Source: Ceratodon purpureus | Taxonomy: Eukaryota > Streptophyta > Bryopsida > Pseudoditrichales > Ditrichaceae | Reading direction: 5' to 3' | NCBI GenBank assembly: GCA_014871385.1 | Contig: CM026423.1 | Location: 20,282,628-20,346,627, forward strand | DNA: 64,000 nt | Part shown: positions 1 through 13,237 of the stretch, piece after piece | Layout: each line of letters starts with the position of its first letter | How positions within the stretch are numbered: the stretch's first letter is position 1 | Notes under the pieces: generated by a model | The model's input: only the letters and a program-made list of their open reading frames with translations | What the model was told of the DNA's origin: nothing | The model's database searches: none | Translations under genes and position numbers: made by a program

Positions 1-94
1 TAAATTGTGAGAAGTGAAAATATTTAACTCAATATACACCTTAGGTGTAAGCTTGGCATCACCGCAACCTAATGTGTGACTCTATTCTGTGCAG

Positions 95-3000
95 GCCACG
101 CAAAGCCGACATCTTTGGGTAGGAGGGATAAGCCAGAATGTGAGTAAGGAGCAGATTGAGGGAGAGTTCAGAAAATACGGAGTTTTGGAGGATTTTAAGT
201 TATTACGAGAGCGGAATTGCGCTTTTGTGGACTACGTCAAGATTGAGGATGCTGTCAATGCAGTAGAAGCACTTAATCGGACGCGTCTTGGCGATGAGGA
301 GTTGCGTGTTGATTACGGGCGGTCTCAGCCTTCGAAGCGGGTATGTTACATATAATGGATCTATGTGGAGGGCTGTCGACATGCTTGATCATTTAACCAT
401 TTTAAAGGAAATCCACATGCTTGTTATGTCTCATACTATTTTAGTCTTGTTCATTATTTGCTCTGACTTCGTTACCTTTATTGTCAATCGCAGTAACTAT
501 CATTCCCATTATCACTGTCGTTAATCCTTTGGTTTTTATAGAGATGCTTGTGAGTTATCAGTCAGTTGATATAAAGGTATCGTGTCCCTCACTTTCATGA
601 GTTTCCGAGGATGTGTTAGTGCACAGTTGCTTGTGTGATGACTGTTCTTTTGAATATATGACGCAGGATTTTCGGGGAGAGCATAGAGGGTCGCAAGATA
701 GTTACACACCTCAGCATGGAATGCAGGTCTGCACGTGCACTTCAACATAATGCGCAGTATTGTTTTGCAAACTGATCGTCATCCTCTTCACTAGGTCATG
801 TTTGTTAATTTTTTTAAAACATTCAGTTTCTATCAATATGTTCTGGTCAATGACCATTGGCACTTGCAATCTTTGTAGGGGGGTGCGGGATTTGGAGAAG
901 GACGCGTGAAAGCTGATAAGGATGGAGGCCCTAGTGAGATCTTATGGGTGGGTTTTCCTTTGCCTTCCAAAGTGGACGAGGACGGATTACGAAGAGCCTT
1001 TATGCCTTACGGTGAGGTTGAACGAGTGAAGACTTTTCCTGGACGTACATATGCATTTGTGCAATTTCAAAAGGTTGAGGAGGCCACACGGGCAAAGAAT
1101 GCCCTGGATGGAAAGCTTTTTGACGATCCTCGAGTGCATATACGGTACTCTAAGAGCGAGATCGGTCCAATAGATAGTCCAAGAGACGGTCCCCCACCTT
1201 CATCCCGTATGGGAGATCGACAAAGTTTCTCATCAGACGTAATTGGAGGGCCTAGGGGTATACCCCCAGCAGGAGGTGACAGGTTTGGTAGTCCTGGCAG
1301 GCCTTCTGCTAATCCGAATTCAAGGTTGGGAGGTGGTCTCAGGCCTGAGTACCGACCCAACGCTCTTTTGGCTGGCCTTGCTGATCGTGGTAGCTCGAGG
1401 GAGCCGGACGGTGGGCCTCCTGGGATGGGACGTAGAAATTTGAATCATTTAGATGATATGGAGTATTCCAGAGGAATCAGACCTGACAGCCGATCATCTT
1501 ATGATGATGCATGGGACTTACCCGATGCGGATATTGTGCCTAGGGATTCTAAACGTTTGCGTGTTTATCCTGGAGGGGGAGCAGACTCTCCTGGATTTGA
1601 TCCTTGGTATGAACAGCGTCAGCAACAAGGTTCTGACTCTGGAGCCTATGGGACTGGTGCTCCTAATAGTTATGAACCTCTTCGGGTACCAGCTTCGACG
1701 GACTATAGTCTTGGACTGGGAGGTAGAACCCGAGCAGGACTTTCAGGAACAGACAACAATAATCCTCTACCTATTGGAACTAGGCCAGCTGGTAGTGGAC
1801 ATGCAGCAGCCCCTAATTCTTCAGTAATGTCAATGTCTTCCCCATATTCGAAGCATACCGTTGAGGATGTGAAAGGGCCAGAAGGATGGCAATGGCACGG
1901 TACGATAGCCAAAGGTGGCACACCTGTATGCCGAGCACGGTGTTTGCCAGTTGGCAAGGGAATCGACGCAACAGTGTAAGTTAATTCTGCCGCTTTTTCT
2001 TTTCCTCTGTCAAATTTGAGTTTCATTTTTATAACGTGTTTTGTTGTTTCGATTTAACTAACATAATCCCCTCGCTTATTTCATGCTGCTGCTGAAAGAA
2101 AGCCTGACTTTGCTCTTGGTTTAAGTAAGAAACATTCGCAAAAACGGACTCATGTTGTAATGTTACTAATACTGCTTTACCTTTAAGGATAGTGACTTGA
2201 CCTCTAACATTTGGCTTGTGGTTTCTGCAGTCCCGACGTTGTAAACTGTACTGCACGTACAGACCTTGACATGCTTGCCAAACATGTATACCAGGCGGGA
2301 GGCTTCGGTGTTGTGTTCTTTGTGCCTGAAGGAGATCCTGATGTTCCGCCTTATCAAGACTTCATGCATTATTTGGGAGAAAAACACCGTGCAGGTGTAG
2401 CCAAATTGGCTGATGGTACAACTCTTTTCCTTGTTCCCCCATCTGAGTTTTCAGAGAAGGTATTAAAGGTTCCTGGCGATAATTGCCTGTTCGGAGTCGT
2501 TCTGAAGTTTCAACAACCAGCGCCAGCACCGGTAATTAGCTACAACCCATCTGCACAGCAGCAACAGCAGGTCTCTCCTTTATCACAGCACCCTTCTTAT
2601 TCACAGCAGCAATTACCTCCTCAACATGCATCGGGCCCACAGTCGCAATATTCACAAAACCAGACACCCGGGCAGCATGTACCAGCAAACCAGGAACCTG
2701 CTTTATATCAAGGCTATCATCCTTCTCTCCCTCACGACAGCCAACCCCCACAAACAGGGGTACCTACCTCCATTGGTTTGAATGACAGTCTTTCTGTTCC
2801 AAACTCCAATTCAAACTCTAACAATAGTCCGATGTTGACACAAGCGCAGTTAGCAAGCATTGCTGGATTACCCGGTGTTTTGACCCCTGAGCTCATTGCA
2901 TCCCTCACGGCTTTGCTTCCTAAAACAAATGCCAGTCAGGCAGCTTCAAGCACTGAGACCAACTCTGCTTCTCCTGTCGTCTCGAAGGGAATGAAGACAT

Positions 3001-4154
3001 TTACCGGCATTTCTAGTATGCCAGTTGGGAGCACACAATCGCTAGGGGGCACTCCACCTCAAAGTGACGTGAGGCCGACTTTTAGATCCTCTCAGAACAC
3101 GCCTCCATCAGGGCCGGCCCAGGGGTGGTTGCAGCAGCAAAATCAGCAAGAGCGATCCCAAGTTGGGCCTCCTAGTTATCATTCTCAAGCTCCAGATCAA
3201 AGCTCCATGTTTACATCCCAGCCTCCTCCCCAACAGCACCATCTTCCAAACCCACCTCAGCAGCTCCAGCAGCAGCATCATCAACCACAACAATCTCAGC
3301 AGAGTCCACTTCAAGTGCAGCCTACTCATATGGCTGGTCCTGCAGCTCCTGGTGGGCAAGGCCCTGGCTTTGCTGGACCTCCATTGCATCAGCAGGGTTA
3401 CACAGGCCCTTCCGGTACTGGTGTTCAACAATTTCCACCACTGCCCCAAATGCCCAGGCCACCACAACAGCCCATGGGCGCACCTCAACAACATTTGGGA
3501 GCCCCTCCACAGCTGCCTGGCGATCAGCTAGCTCAGTTGACTGCGTTGCTTACTCAGCGGCAGCAGCAGCCATCTCAACAGCAGGCCGCCTCACAACTTC
3601 TGCAGCAGCATTTTCAGCAGAACCCTAACTCCCACTCAAGTGGCCAAGCATCTGGTGTATCACAACCTCAACAAGGTTCGGGTCCCCAATCTCAATCACC
3701 ACTTCAGCAACATCAACCTCCTCAGGGACCTCCTCAAGGACCTCCCCAAGGTCCTCCTCAGGGACTCCCTCAAGGTCCTCCTCAGGGTCCTCCTCAGGGA
3801 CACCTTCAGGGACCTCAAGGACCTCAGCAACCTCAGCCTCCAAACTATAGCCAGTACTCACAGCCCACTTGGGGACAGGTCTCAGCTCCACAGACCTCAG
3901 GAAATTCTCAACCGCCTTTGGTGATGCCTCAATTACAGCAGCAAAACACCTCTCTCGTCCAAGCAGGAAGTTGGGAAAATGCTTTATCACAGGCCAGTGC
4001 GGGCGTAGAGCAGCAGGCGGGATTTCAGAATCAGGGTGCTGGCGATGCAGATGCACAAACTAAGCGGTTCCAAGCAACAGTGCAGCTAGCTGCTGCCTTA
4101 TTGCAGCAGATGCAGCAACAAGGAAAGCCATCGGGAGGTCAAGAACAGCGTTGA
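95..4154 (+). CDS. FPA: FPA-like RRM/SPOC RNA-binding protein, 3' part (5' end outside window)
   Basis: Exons 95-340, 667-726, 879-1975 and 2231-4154 join in frame (1108 residues in the window, TGA at 4152). Window bases 1-94 are intron; the first RRM and the start codon lie upstream. The first exon is an RRM with RNP2 LWVGGI and RNP1-like CAFVDY, matching RRM2 of plant FPA. Exon 3 opens with another RRM (ILWVGF, YAFVQF), then a Gly/Pro/Ser linker. A SPOC domain spans the exon 3/4 junction (WQWHGTIAKGG, VVNCTART, LDMLAKH, VVFFVP, LFLVPPSDF-like LFLVPPSEF). The C-terminal ~550 residues are Gln/Pro-rich with tandem PPQG units. In Arabidopsis, FPA is a nuclear protein that promotes proximal poly(A) site choice; a similar role here is inference. 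Domain order and SPOC identity make the family call firm. Confidence 0.95.
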
Positions 4155-4500
4155 TTGTATGTGAACGCGCTTGTCTGCCGGTAAGTTCTTCATTACTTTG
4201 GACTAAGCATCCTTACGTCTTTACCTTGTTCCCCCTCCTCGTTTGCAGGTGTGTAACGTAACTTTTCTCTTCCAAAATTCTTCAATCACGATACCTCCTC
4301 CTCCTCCACATGAGCATAGAGTATGGTTACGCATTTTTTGATACGCGTCAGTAAAATATGCAACGCACTGGACGACGTTGTATGCTGTACTTTCACCCAG
4401 AAATTATCGCATGGCGGTTCAAACTTTGAGCAACTCCTTGTAACATTATAGTTTTCCTGAAGCTTATCTTACACCGACGTATTAGTAACATCGAAATTAT
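4155..4500 (+). other. FPA 3' UTR with a probable intron (4181-4248)
   Basis: After the FPA stop, a GTAAGTTC donor at 4181 and a pyrimidine-rich tract ending TTTGCAG at 4248 bound a 68-base interval. This resembles a 3' UTR intron. Nothing downstream is coding. The transcript end cannot be located from sequence. Confidence 0.45.
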
Positions 4501-6523
4501 AGTTCACAACATGTAGTTCCTAGAGGATGCTCCGCAAATTAATCTTGACGTCGTCGGAAACCTTACTCACATCTTACGTCCGTATTTCAAGTTCTGTTAC
4601 CATACTCGTTCACCTCTGAGAATTTCCACACATTAAGCGTATTTGTTAGTGACCGCCTTACGAATTCTAGCCCGATTTTGAGATAGAATATTGTTGTTAA
4701 GAACATGCACTGGAGTTGTTGAATCCTCCATAATCGACCGCCAAAGAGCCTGCTTAAGAACTATCATGTCGGACCCTCACATTAGTACGTATGTCCCTCT
4801 GGTTCCAGTTGCTCTTAGGGACTGATGTTTGTACCATCATCATTCGAAAACATTCCCGCTGCTGCCTTGTGAATTACAGCTTCGTTGACCAGTTCATTGC
4901 CTTCGTTGTAATTGGCTAGCCTAGTCTTTGAACAAACATGAATTGCACTGAAAAAATAACTGCCTACTTAGAATCGCTGGTTCTTGCCAGATTACAATCA
5001 ATAAGTGGTTCGAGTTTTATTGGTATGTAACAGTCTCACTATGATATTTCAATCTTTGATGATAGAACGATAGGATGGTAATTCGTATCAAAAGAACGTA
5101 TTTGGGTTGGCTACTCGTAAACACCTGCCACGAGGGACGCTCTCAGCAGACTTGTCAAATGCAGTGCCTTCATTTGTTCTCGAAGTTGAGATTACCATCC
5201 ACCCTACGCCTTTGGTCGTGGTCGTTCTATCAGGTGTTAATTTTTATGCGAGGGCGGTTATGTTTCTTGGCGTTGCAATTTCTACTGTAATGCAGGCAAC
5301 TATTCTTCCACGTTGAATTCAGTGGTCACCTACTCTCTAGCATACTTCTCCCTCCCCTCATTCACTTACCTCACTGACGCTCTATTGATGATTCTCACTC
5401 TGCACACATGACGACCATCTTGCAGAGTTCCTCGAGGCTGGAGACCCTGTGCACTTGATTGGCATTTCTTTGTTATCTTGGGTAACAGGAATGAGGCATA
5501 CTTCGGACACTTCGGATAAAGTACCTTCACCACCAGGTACTTGAATGAGACCACCTCCAGGCATGCAGTAACCTATACAGCACTCCCTTCGTTTATTCTA
5601 CAACTATCACCAACTTTGGATCTCAATGAAGATTGGTACGGATGGCATATCCATCAGTCTACACGGTGGAAACTATCCTGCGCTGAGGTTGGTTTCTGTA
5701 TATTATGCTGAAAGGGGTCCCACGTGTTCAGCTGCAATGTACACGATAGAGCTGAAGATTTTCCACTAGTATCTTTGTGCTAGCATTTTCCTGTTTTTGC
5801 TTGCTCTACTCACCTTGAGCATATGATTTTTCTACGCTCGCACTGTTTATACTGTCAATGGTGAGTAGTGTTTTCGAGATGAACTTCGTTTTTATGAACA
5901 ACTTCTCTGCCGTGTTCGACACTTCCCGTCAAGTTGACACCTTCATATTGGAAGTTACTCTAGGAAACACATGGAACTATCTCACTGCAGAGAAGGTTGA
6001 AAACCAGTGAAACTGTTTTCGGAGAAGTCTGACGAAAGTCACCTTCACTTCATGTACAGATTAAGCGAATCCAAGTTTAATGATTTTCAATTTTCCACAA
6101 AACACCAATCCTCACTTATGCTAATGTACCTATTCTACAATTGATAATTCAAGAATCTACAATCAAGTGTCATCCACAATACCAATTTTTGTAGATAAAA
6201 AGAAAAACAGTGATTCTCATGTAAAAAATTTGGTTCATCTTTTGCGAAGTCAGAATAAATGGAACATGTTATAATGTTTTGAAAACTGTAGAAAGTTATT
6301 ATTACCTTTGCTCCACATACTGTTTTACACAAGAATCAATCTACGTGACATACCATGACATAAGTGGTCAAGCGAAGAAAGGTGGTTCCATCGTACAATA
6401 GCTGCTTCATACATTGGATTGATAATTGCCTCATAGACTGGATTGATGATTACTAAAAAAACTATCTTGAGATGAGGGTGTTAACCCCTAACTGCCCAAC
6501 CTTGCGTTTTCTGCTTGAAACAT
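4501..6523. other. Intergenic, no gene recognised
   Basis: About 2 kb of moderately AT-rich sequence with only short unrelated ORFs of about 60-71 codons on both strands. None shows a domain or splice-consistent extension. It may include the end of the FPA 3' UTR. Confidence 0.5.
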
Positions 6524-6653
6524 CATGTTCATTAAATTGGTCAATCTTTGTTATATTGGCCGTTTAAATAATGTGATTTAAGTTCATTTTCTCTCTTTAT
6601 TTGAATAGCATGGCGGCCAATATAAACAAGATTGACCAATTTAATAAATATGG
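6524..6653 (+). mobile_element. Palindromic MITE, copy A
   Basis: A ~130-bp element with near-perfect terminal inverted repeats of about 40 bp. The left end reads CATGTTCATTAAATTGGTC and runs to ATATTGGCCG. The right end is its reverse complement (CGGCCAATATAAACAAG to the TTTAATAAATATGG end). The interior (ATGTGATTTAAGTTCATTTT) matches the reverse complement of copy B at 8824-8933. It has no coding capacity. Size, terminal repeats and two dispersed copies fit a non-autonomous DNA transposon; the superfamily is not assignable because I see no clear target-site duplication. Confidence 0.8.
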
Positions 6654-8237
6654 CGATTTGATGAAAAAAATTATGTCCAAATATCTCATCTGTTGAGCAA
6701 TTTTGGCAGCGTGATTTTTCTATGGTAGTTTTTTGGGGTGGTTAGCTTTCATTTGGTGAAAACAAATCAACAAAAGAGTCTTTTGATTTTTTTCATCATA
6801 AAAAGTGTGCAGTAATTTTCCGTTTTTGGTGAATTTTGGTTGGTTGCCCAAATCTAATGAACATATGATGGAGTGAATGAAAGGCAACAATTTTCCGTCA
6901 CTACCTTGTCTCCTATTGGCGCAGTCTGTCATCACCTTGTCTCGTACCAAACAGTGCTTTCCACTAGAAGCCTCTCACAACCCCTTACATCGCAAGGCCT
7001 ACATCTTCTTGAAAATGTTGAATCATTTTTGCATGCAAAGTTTATCAAATTCCTAAAGTTCACACAAGACCATAGTTTGAATTTTCCAGAATTTTGGAGC
7101 AAAAACAATTAGAGAAATTCATTAAAAAAAATGGAATAGCACAACTGCCCATGCTTTTCACCAAATACTGGTATCTCGATGCTGAAGGTTCCAAATTGCG
7201 TCAAAAAAATGGCAGTCATAGTACACAACCTTACTCACAAGATCTTACGGTCGGAAAGTCAAAACAGTTGAAGTCCAATACTTGAGATTGAAAGAATTAG
7301 TAAAATTTCAAAAAAACAGTCGTGCAAAATGGCCAGGTCACTTAGGGATTAAACGAAGCTTAAAAGAATGAGACTAATGGTATAATAGCTTCATCAAATG
7401 ATGCTCTAGTAACATTGTGATGTAAAATAATAATTCAATTGAGTAATTATTATATGTCTGTCCTTTTTATGCATGTTAACTAATAACAATGTGAATTCAT
7501 TCAAAATTAACATAAATTAGTAATTTTCATATTTAAATTCCCACATTCAGACCTTGACCCTACTTTTATATCAATTTAATTTTTAAATTTTTTTTTAACT
7601 AAAATATTGTGGCATATTTAACGTGACCAATACACATAACAGTGAAGTGCTAATAATTTTAAAAGTAAACTTTTGAATGATGATGATAATATATTTTTGA
7701 TATGATGAGACATAAGATAATCATTCAAAATATTAATCATAAAGGTAATGTTCTAAAAAAAACAATCATAGGAATGAAGTGCATTATACTCAAAATGAGA
7801 AAAGCATTCATATGAAATGTGTAATGTGATCCCGAGTTTCTGCACACAAAGAACAAATTGAAATCAATATTTACATACAAACACTATTGGATGAATGCCT
7901 TGTCATTTTTGTTAAAACTTCTGTAACCAAAAAAACTAATAAACCTAATACAAAACTTTAGCCATTTGATGAATTTTATTTTAGTTATGAGGGTTTTTGG
8001 AAATTAAACATTTGTAATACTAGAAACATATTGTGGAGTAACAAAGTGTATAAGTAACAAATTGTTTAGCTTCAAAAAAAAAATTTAACTATAAGATCTT
8101 GAAACGTAATACTTAAAGAATTGATCTAGAAACATAAAAATCTTAAGCCTAAACTTTATTGTAGAAGCATATTATTTTTTGTGTGGAGACATCAGGTCAG
8201 AAAGCTCAATTCAATAAAAAAGAAGAGTATATTTAAC
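6654..8237. other. AT-rich intergenic spacer
   Basis: Long A/T runs and short ORFs only. No domain, RNA gene or repeat family beyond the flanking MITE was recognised. It is the 3' flank of the minus-strand SKU5-like gene. Confidence 0.5.
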
Positions 8238-11200
8238 TTACTGGTTTTGTTGTTTGTATGCAAGCCAACCACAATACAAAACGTTTTCTGGAACCAGAGT
8301 CTCCGCATAAGGACTATTTGTAGGCACCATCTCTGGATTTACAACCCGCAAGTACAACTCTTGGCCTAAGTATTGCCGTTGTAAATTCTCAGCTCGCAAA
8401 TTCCAAATTCCAACATTATCTAGCATCACCATTATTGCTGTCCATGAATGCGGAAACACCTGCACAACTTGACAAACGGTAAAACCGGGGTCCATGTATA
8501 TAAAGGGGCAATGGGCCTGTGTCATTCCTAACCCTAATCTTGTGAGGGCTCTTCACCTCTCTCGAAGCTCTCTTCCAATCACACTAATAGTCAAGCTTCT
8601 TTTGACCTCCGAATAAAATAACCCTAGGTAACTAGAGGTTTGCACTTTAGACTTCCGCTTAAAAGAGCAAAAACAACTCACCAATAGAGATGTTGAGAGT
8701 AATTGTTGGTACTCTCCAATGGACAATATATACAAGTGATATATTCATTTGAGTTGCAGTTGTTTTATTTCTTTGAGATTATGACAAGGTTGAACTACTT
8801 CAATTGTGTTTACCTAGTATCATCATATTCATTAAATTGGCCAATCCTGTTTATATTGGCCGCTACCCTAATCCAACAAATTGAGAAAATGAAATGAAGT
8901 CACATAATCTGACCAGCCAATGTAATGAACATGGAGTTGATCCCATGTGGAGTTGGTTGAATGCAAGTGCCAAGCACAATGTTCATCCAGTGCCCATGCC
9001 AACCAGTTCCAACCAATTTTCAATGCCATGTCACAAATGAGGTAATGACTAACTCTCTAAATTCTCATTCTCCTCTCCAGATTTTACCCTGTGCTAATTC
9101 ATTTTCCATCTGATTTAAGTCTCTCATATAACAGTCAAAGAAATGAGAATGAGTGAAGGAAAGAAACCTGAGTAGTACAGCGAGCAACTGCATCCTCCTT
9201 GTTATATTGACTCCGGCAACTGGAACTCCATCGGCCACGATCCATGCTGCCATTTATTTACATAATCTCAGCATCAGAAAATCAGCCTTCAGCAACTCGG
9301 CTATCTAGTTTCATCCCATGTTCTGAAGAGACATGTCAACTTGGTCGTGGAGGAATGACCAGTCTTCATGGCAAAGCATCACGAATGAGCAGCTTGCTTT
9401 CAAACAACTGTACATTCTAAGATTCAACTTGAAGATTGAAGCCTGAGAGATTCAGTGCTTGTGTCGTATTCTGAAAATATTGCAGCAAAAGACAAGGACG
9501 AACTCACCCGACCACCCAAAAAGCATAGCCGTCCAAGTGCCAGCTTTGCAGTGTGGCTTCGGTGTTCTCAAACACGATCTCCACAAATGCCTTGTATGGG
9601 CCAGTCACGACTGCAGTTGCCAAGGTGGGCTCAAGCACAACCATCGAGTTTTGTGTAGAGTAGATCGATGGCCAACCATCGAGAGTGTAGACACCGGAAC
9701 TGATGTTGAAGAAGTCGGCCAGCTTCAGGGGTGTGGTAGTTGGCACGAAGGAGATGTTGTTCACTGCAAACCGTTGATGCCCATCTATGATAGGTGCTGA
9801 GTTTCTGAAAATGAAGGTCTGAGAGGCGTTGATGGTGCCGTAATGAAACGACCCCTGCGGATTTGGCCGGGCTGCTCCGGTTGTCAAGTTCCATCTGTTA
9901 ACATAGACAAGACTTCGTGGATCGTCATTTTGTTCCTTCGAAAACAATTTCTGTATCTAAAGTTACAGAAAGGAGGGGGCCTATATTTAACTAACAGAAA
10001 GGATAAATATGATCAGTTTTTTTAATACGGTGTGAATTAGGAAGTCTGCGAATCTAGACTTCAGTTTACTATTGCTGTTACTTGTGATTCACTGTCTGTG
10101 ACCCCATCTTGATACACATTCAATGCACTTGAAGTGACTGTCACAAAAATAGAGCTGGTTTTAGCAGGCTCAAATTCTCAAATATTACGAGTGTTCGCTT
10201 GAATTTCAGAGGGAAAAAATTACGGCTAAGTTGTGTTGCTGACGTACTTACGTTATGGAGCGTGCTTGTGCAAGAGAAAACCAAATATCATCAGGATCTG
10301 GCCCCAGAGGATGCGGGCCGGATGCAAGAGCGCGAGAATCACTGTAGTGCATCAGAGCCACACCAGCAGCTTCGTAAAATGTGGTTGCGTTCTCGAAGCG
10401 AGGGCTTGCCATGATGAAGTAGTCACTGCTGGGCTGATCTGCTGTAACAAGCACGGAGTAGGACTGTCCAACGTGCACATCCAGGTTGTCGAGGGACTTC
10501 TGTTGTGTGTAGGAGCCCTCGGTCTCCACTATTAGCATTTTATGATTCTGTATTCGAAAATTCAGAGAAGTCTTCACTCCTACATTTGAGATTCGAAGAC
10601 GGTATGTACTGCCTGTGTCACAATGAAAAGTTTACACATGATTATCTACTCTTCAGTTTTACTTGCACCACTGTAAGAAAGCTGAGAAACCAGGTGTTAT
10701 GATACAAAATATTTGTATGTAAAAGATGGTGGTTTATAGTTTACGAATACCAACCACGATCCACTGGAAGAACCCAGCATCCTGTTGGGTCTATTCCATT
10801 GTAAGGTCCATAGCCGTTTATGAGGACACCTTCTGGGCGACCAATAAGGTCACCATTCTCTAAAGTCCGTCGTAAGTCCTGTAGAGCACTAGCCATGTGA
10901 TTTTAGATTTGATTCTGATAATCTGATTTTGCAATTCCATGAGGTGCATTTGAAGTATTATGAAGAATATGTCCTTTTAGAATTTACAAAGGAAAGCCTA
11001 GGATATCCTAGGATAGCCTAGGATATGAGGCATGTAGGAATCTTGAAATGTGTACCTTGTGGCTACTGGTGTACCAATCACCAATAAGCACAGAGACGTC
11101 CACACCAGGCTCAGTAAACGGTGGAGGAACCTTTGGGGCGTCAACACGAATTCCACCATAACCACCAGCGGCTTTCTGGAATCGAGTGCTTGGAAAGTAG

Positions 11201-12404
11201 AAAAAACTGCCGATTTGATCCTTGACCTGAAACTTGTAGGTCCAGTTCCAATGTGAAGGAATCTCACAATTAGTTCCCAACACTCCGTCTTGCCATGAAT
11301 TGTGTCGTTGTTGGAGTCCATCCCTTCAAAATCCAACCACGTGTGCCTGTTTCTTCAATTGATGTGGGTAGCTACACAACTAGTCTCTGTGGGACTTCTT
11401 ATGAGATATGCATCAGACTAGTTCCAGGTTTGACATCATTCTCAGTCTATTTCTCATCATAAATGAACGAAACCTTGCTGGAATAGGTGCAAACCAGGTG
11501 AATAGCAGTGGCTCATCCAATCGATTGAACACATTCACCTCCACCACATCGTTGGTTCTCGCAGCTATCCGTGGCCCTGGAAATTCACCGTTAATGGCAA
11601 TCACCTGCACAGCAATCAGAAGAGAACGATGGATCGAAGTTTCAAATAATCAATTTTCCTTGCTTTGTTTATTCCTCAACATTTTGCAAAATCCATCCCT
11701 CTTTAGTGACAAAATTGTTGAATCGTTGAAGTTTCAAAATTGAAGTGCAAATACTAACCTCAAGCTGCATTTTGCACCTCAACCTTGAAACTTTCTCCAA
11801 GTCACTGCAACCAATCACACGTCCTTCTCCTACCCGGAAATTATTGCAATAACCGGTGATAGAATCCTCTAGATAAGTTGTATCTTAAACTTTGACACCT
11901 ATTGAGCTGCTGGATCAACTGTTATAAGGTATTGTCCGTTCTTGACTGAATTTGTCATACAGTTGAAAAACAGCTACTACATGACCACTCTACCAATTAC
12001 CTCATCATGGTCACCTGGAGTATCAAGTGCAATTTCTGTTTAAATTGGCAAGCCTCAATTTCCCATGCAAGTAGATCGATATAGACCGAGTATGGAAGTC
12101 TGACCTGTTGAGGTTTTCCCAAGGGCGACATCGTGACGTATGAGACATTCCACACCAACATGATGTCAGGATCGTGATCTTCGGGGATTAAAAGTGGAAT
12201 AGCGCATTGGATATCCGTAGTCATCATGGCCGTCATCCATAGAAGAGCGGGCCAAATCACCAGATACCCCAATTTCCTACTGCTTCTGAGTCCCCCGCAT
12301 TTTTCCTGACTATGTAATGGGAGACAGTAATCCCTTAGAGAATTTTCCAATGGGAGGGGAAAAGCCATAAGTCTGCTACGCCTTCGGGGTCTTCTGTCCC
12401 CCAT
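8238..12404 (-). CDS. SKU5-similar (SKS) multicopper-oxidase-like secreted protein
   Basis: Eight exons join in phase (minus strand order: 12404-12105, 11604-11495, 11323-11056, 10878-10755, 10612-10252, 9894-9508, 9246-9168, 8459-8238), giving 616 residues, or 604 from the second ATG at 12368. Cupredoxin-like domains show the SKS signatures AINGEFPGPRI, SWQDGVLGTNC, FQVKDQIGSFFYFP, TSLNFRIQNHKM, AARPNPQGSFHYG and LDNVGIWNLRAENL. The copper ligands of true laccases and ascorbate oxidases are mostly lost: the first-domain HWHG is TWDG, and no HCH motif precedes the C terminus. It is therefore probably not an oxidase. A hydrophobic stretch (LGYLVIWPALLW) about 50 residues in could be the signal sequence, so the N terminus is longer than usual and the start is uncertain. 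The protein ends YCGWLAYKQQNQ without a GPI-anchor signal. SKU5 relatives act at the cell wall/plasma membrane in directional growth. Confidence 0.9.
8824..8933 (-). mobile_element. Palindromic MITE, copy B, inside the last SKS intron
   Basis: Left end CATATTCATTAAATTGG followed by CCAATCCTGTTTATATTGG; right end reverse-complements to CATGTTCATTACATTGG. Interior GAGAAAATGAAATGAAG and CACATAATC is the reverse complement of the interior of copy A. It lies entirely within intron 8460-9167 and disturbs neither splice site. Confidence 0.75.
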
Positions 12405-13237
12405 TTTGATTGCTAATCAGCGTTCGCAGCACAGTAGATGCGCTGTCAAAAACAATCTGCGTTTCGGGTAGAGTGACTCAATGTCTGTTCGAAGCTGAAC
12501 CCTGACTTGATCAAAATTTCGCATCGGTCGTTCATCGCTGACAGCTACTGCTAGTGAATGACGTTCGGAGGTATGGAAGAGCAACTATTGCTCAGGGTTG
12601 GTGCCACGGTTCAGTATCTGTCACATAATTAAGAAGAGATTAGAAATTAATAATTTATTTCGCTGATGCTAATTAGCTCCGGTATATATGTGTTTGCATA
12701 TATTCTAATTGTCATGTGCCACAAAAAAACACGCACAAAATCGCACAACAATTCTATCTGCTACTGCATGAAACTTCACACCTTCTGCGGTTCAACTCAA
12801 ATCAAACATCTGCCCCTTCTGAAGTAGTTAATGTTTTAGCCTTGTAAATCAAAACTAGTTGGTTCGGACAAAATCTCTTGGGAAACTACATATGGTACTG
12901 CCAATTCATTTGAGCATATTAAGAAGACGGCGACTCGTTGTTTTTTTAGCCCACACAGATGGAAAAGACGTTTCTTCCTCAGCAGAAAATTTACACTGGG
13001 AACCAGGCAACTGAACTTTCACATCAACAAGTTCCAGCAAAATGATTTCTACGGCAGGGAACAGAAGAAAAAATAGGATAAAAGAGACCAAAGCAAAACG
13101 AATAAAAAAATGTCATCGTGACCACTTTATTCGACCACCTACAATGAAAAAAAATAGACAATTCACCAACAGCGTCAGATTTAAGACATGAAAAATTGAA
13201 AATCTCGGAAAACCTCCAATCTGCATGAAAGAAAACT

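Noticed and set aside
3108-3494. Minus-strand Leu/Arg-rich ORF inside FPA
   Set aside because: Antisense of the CAG/CCT-rich coding sequence of FPA.
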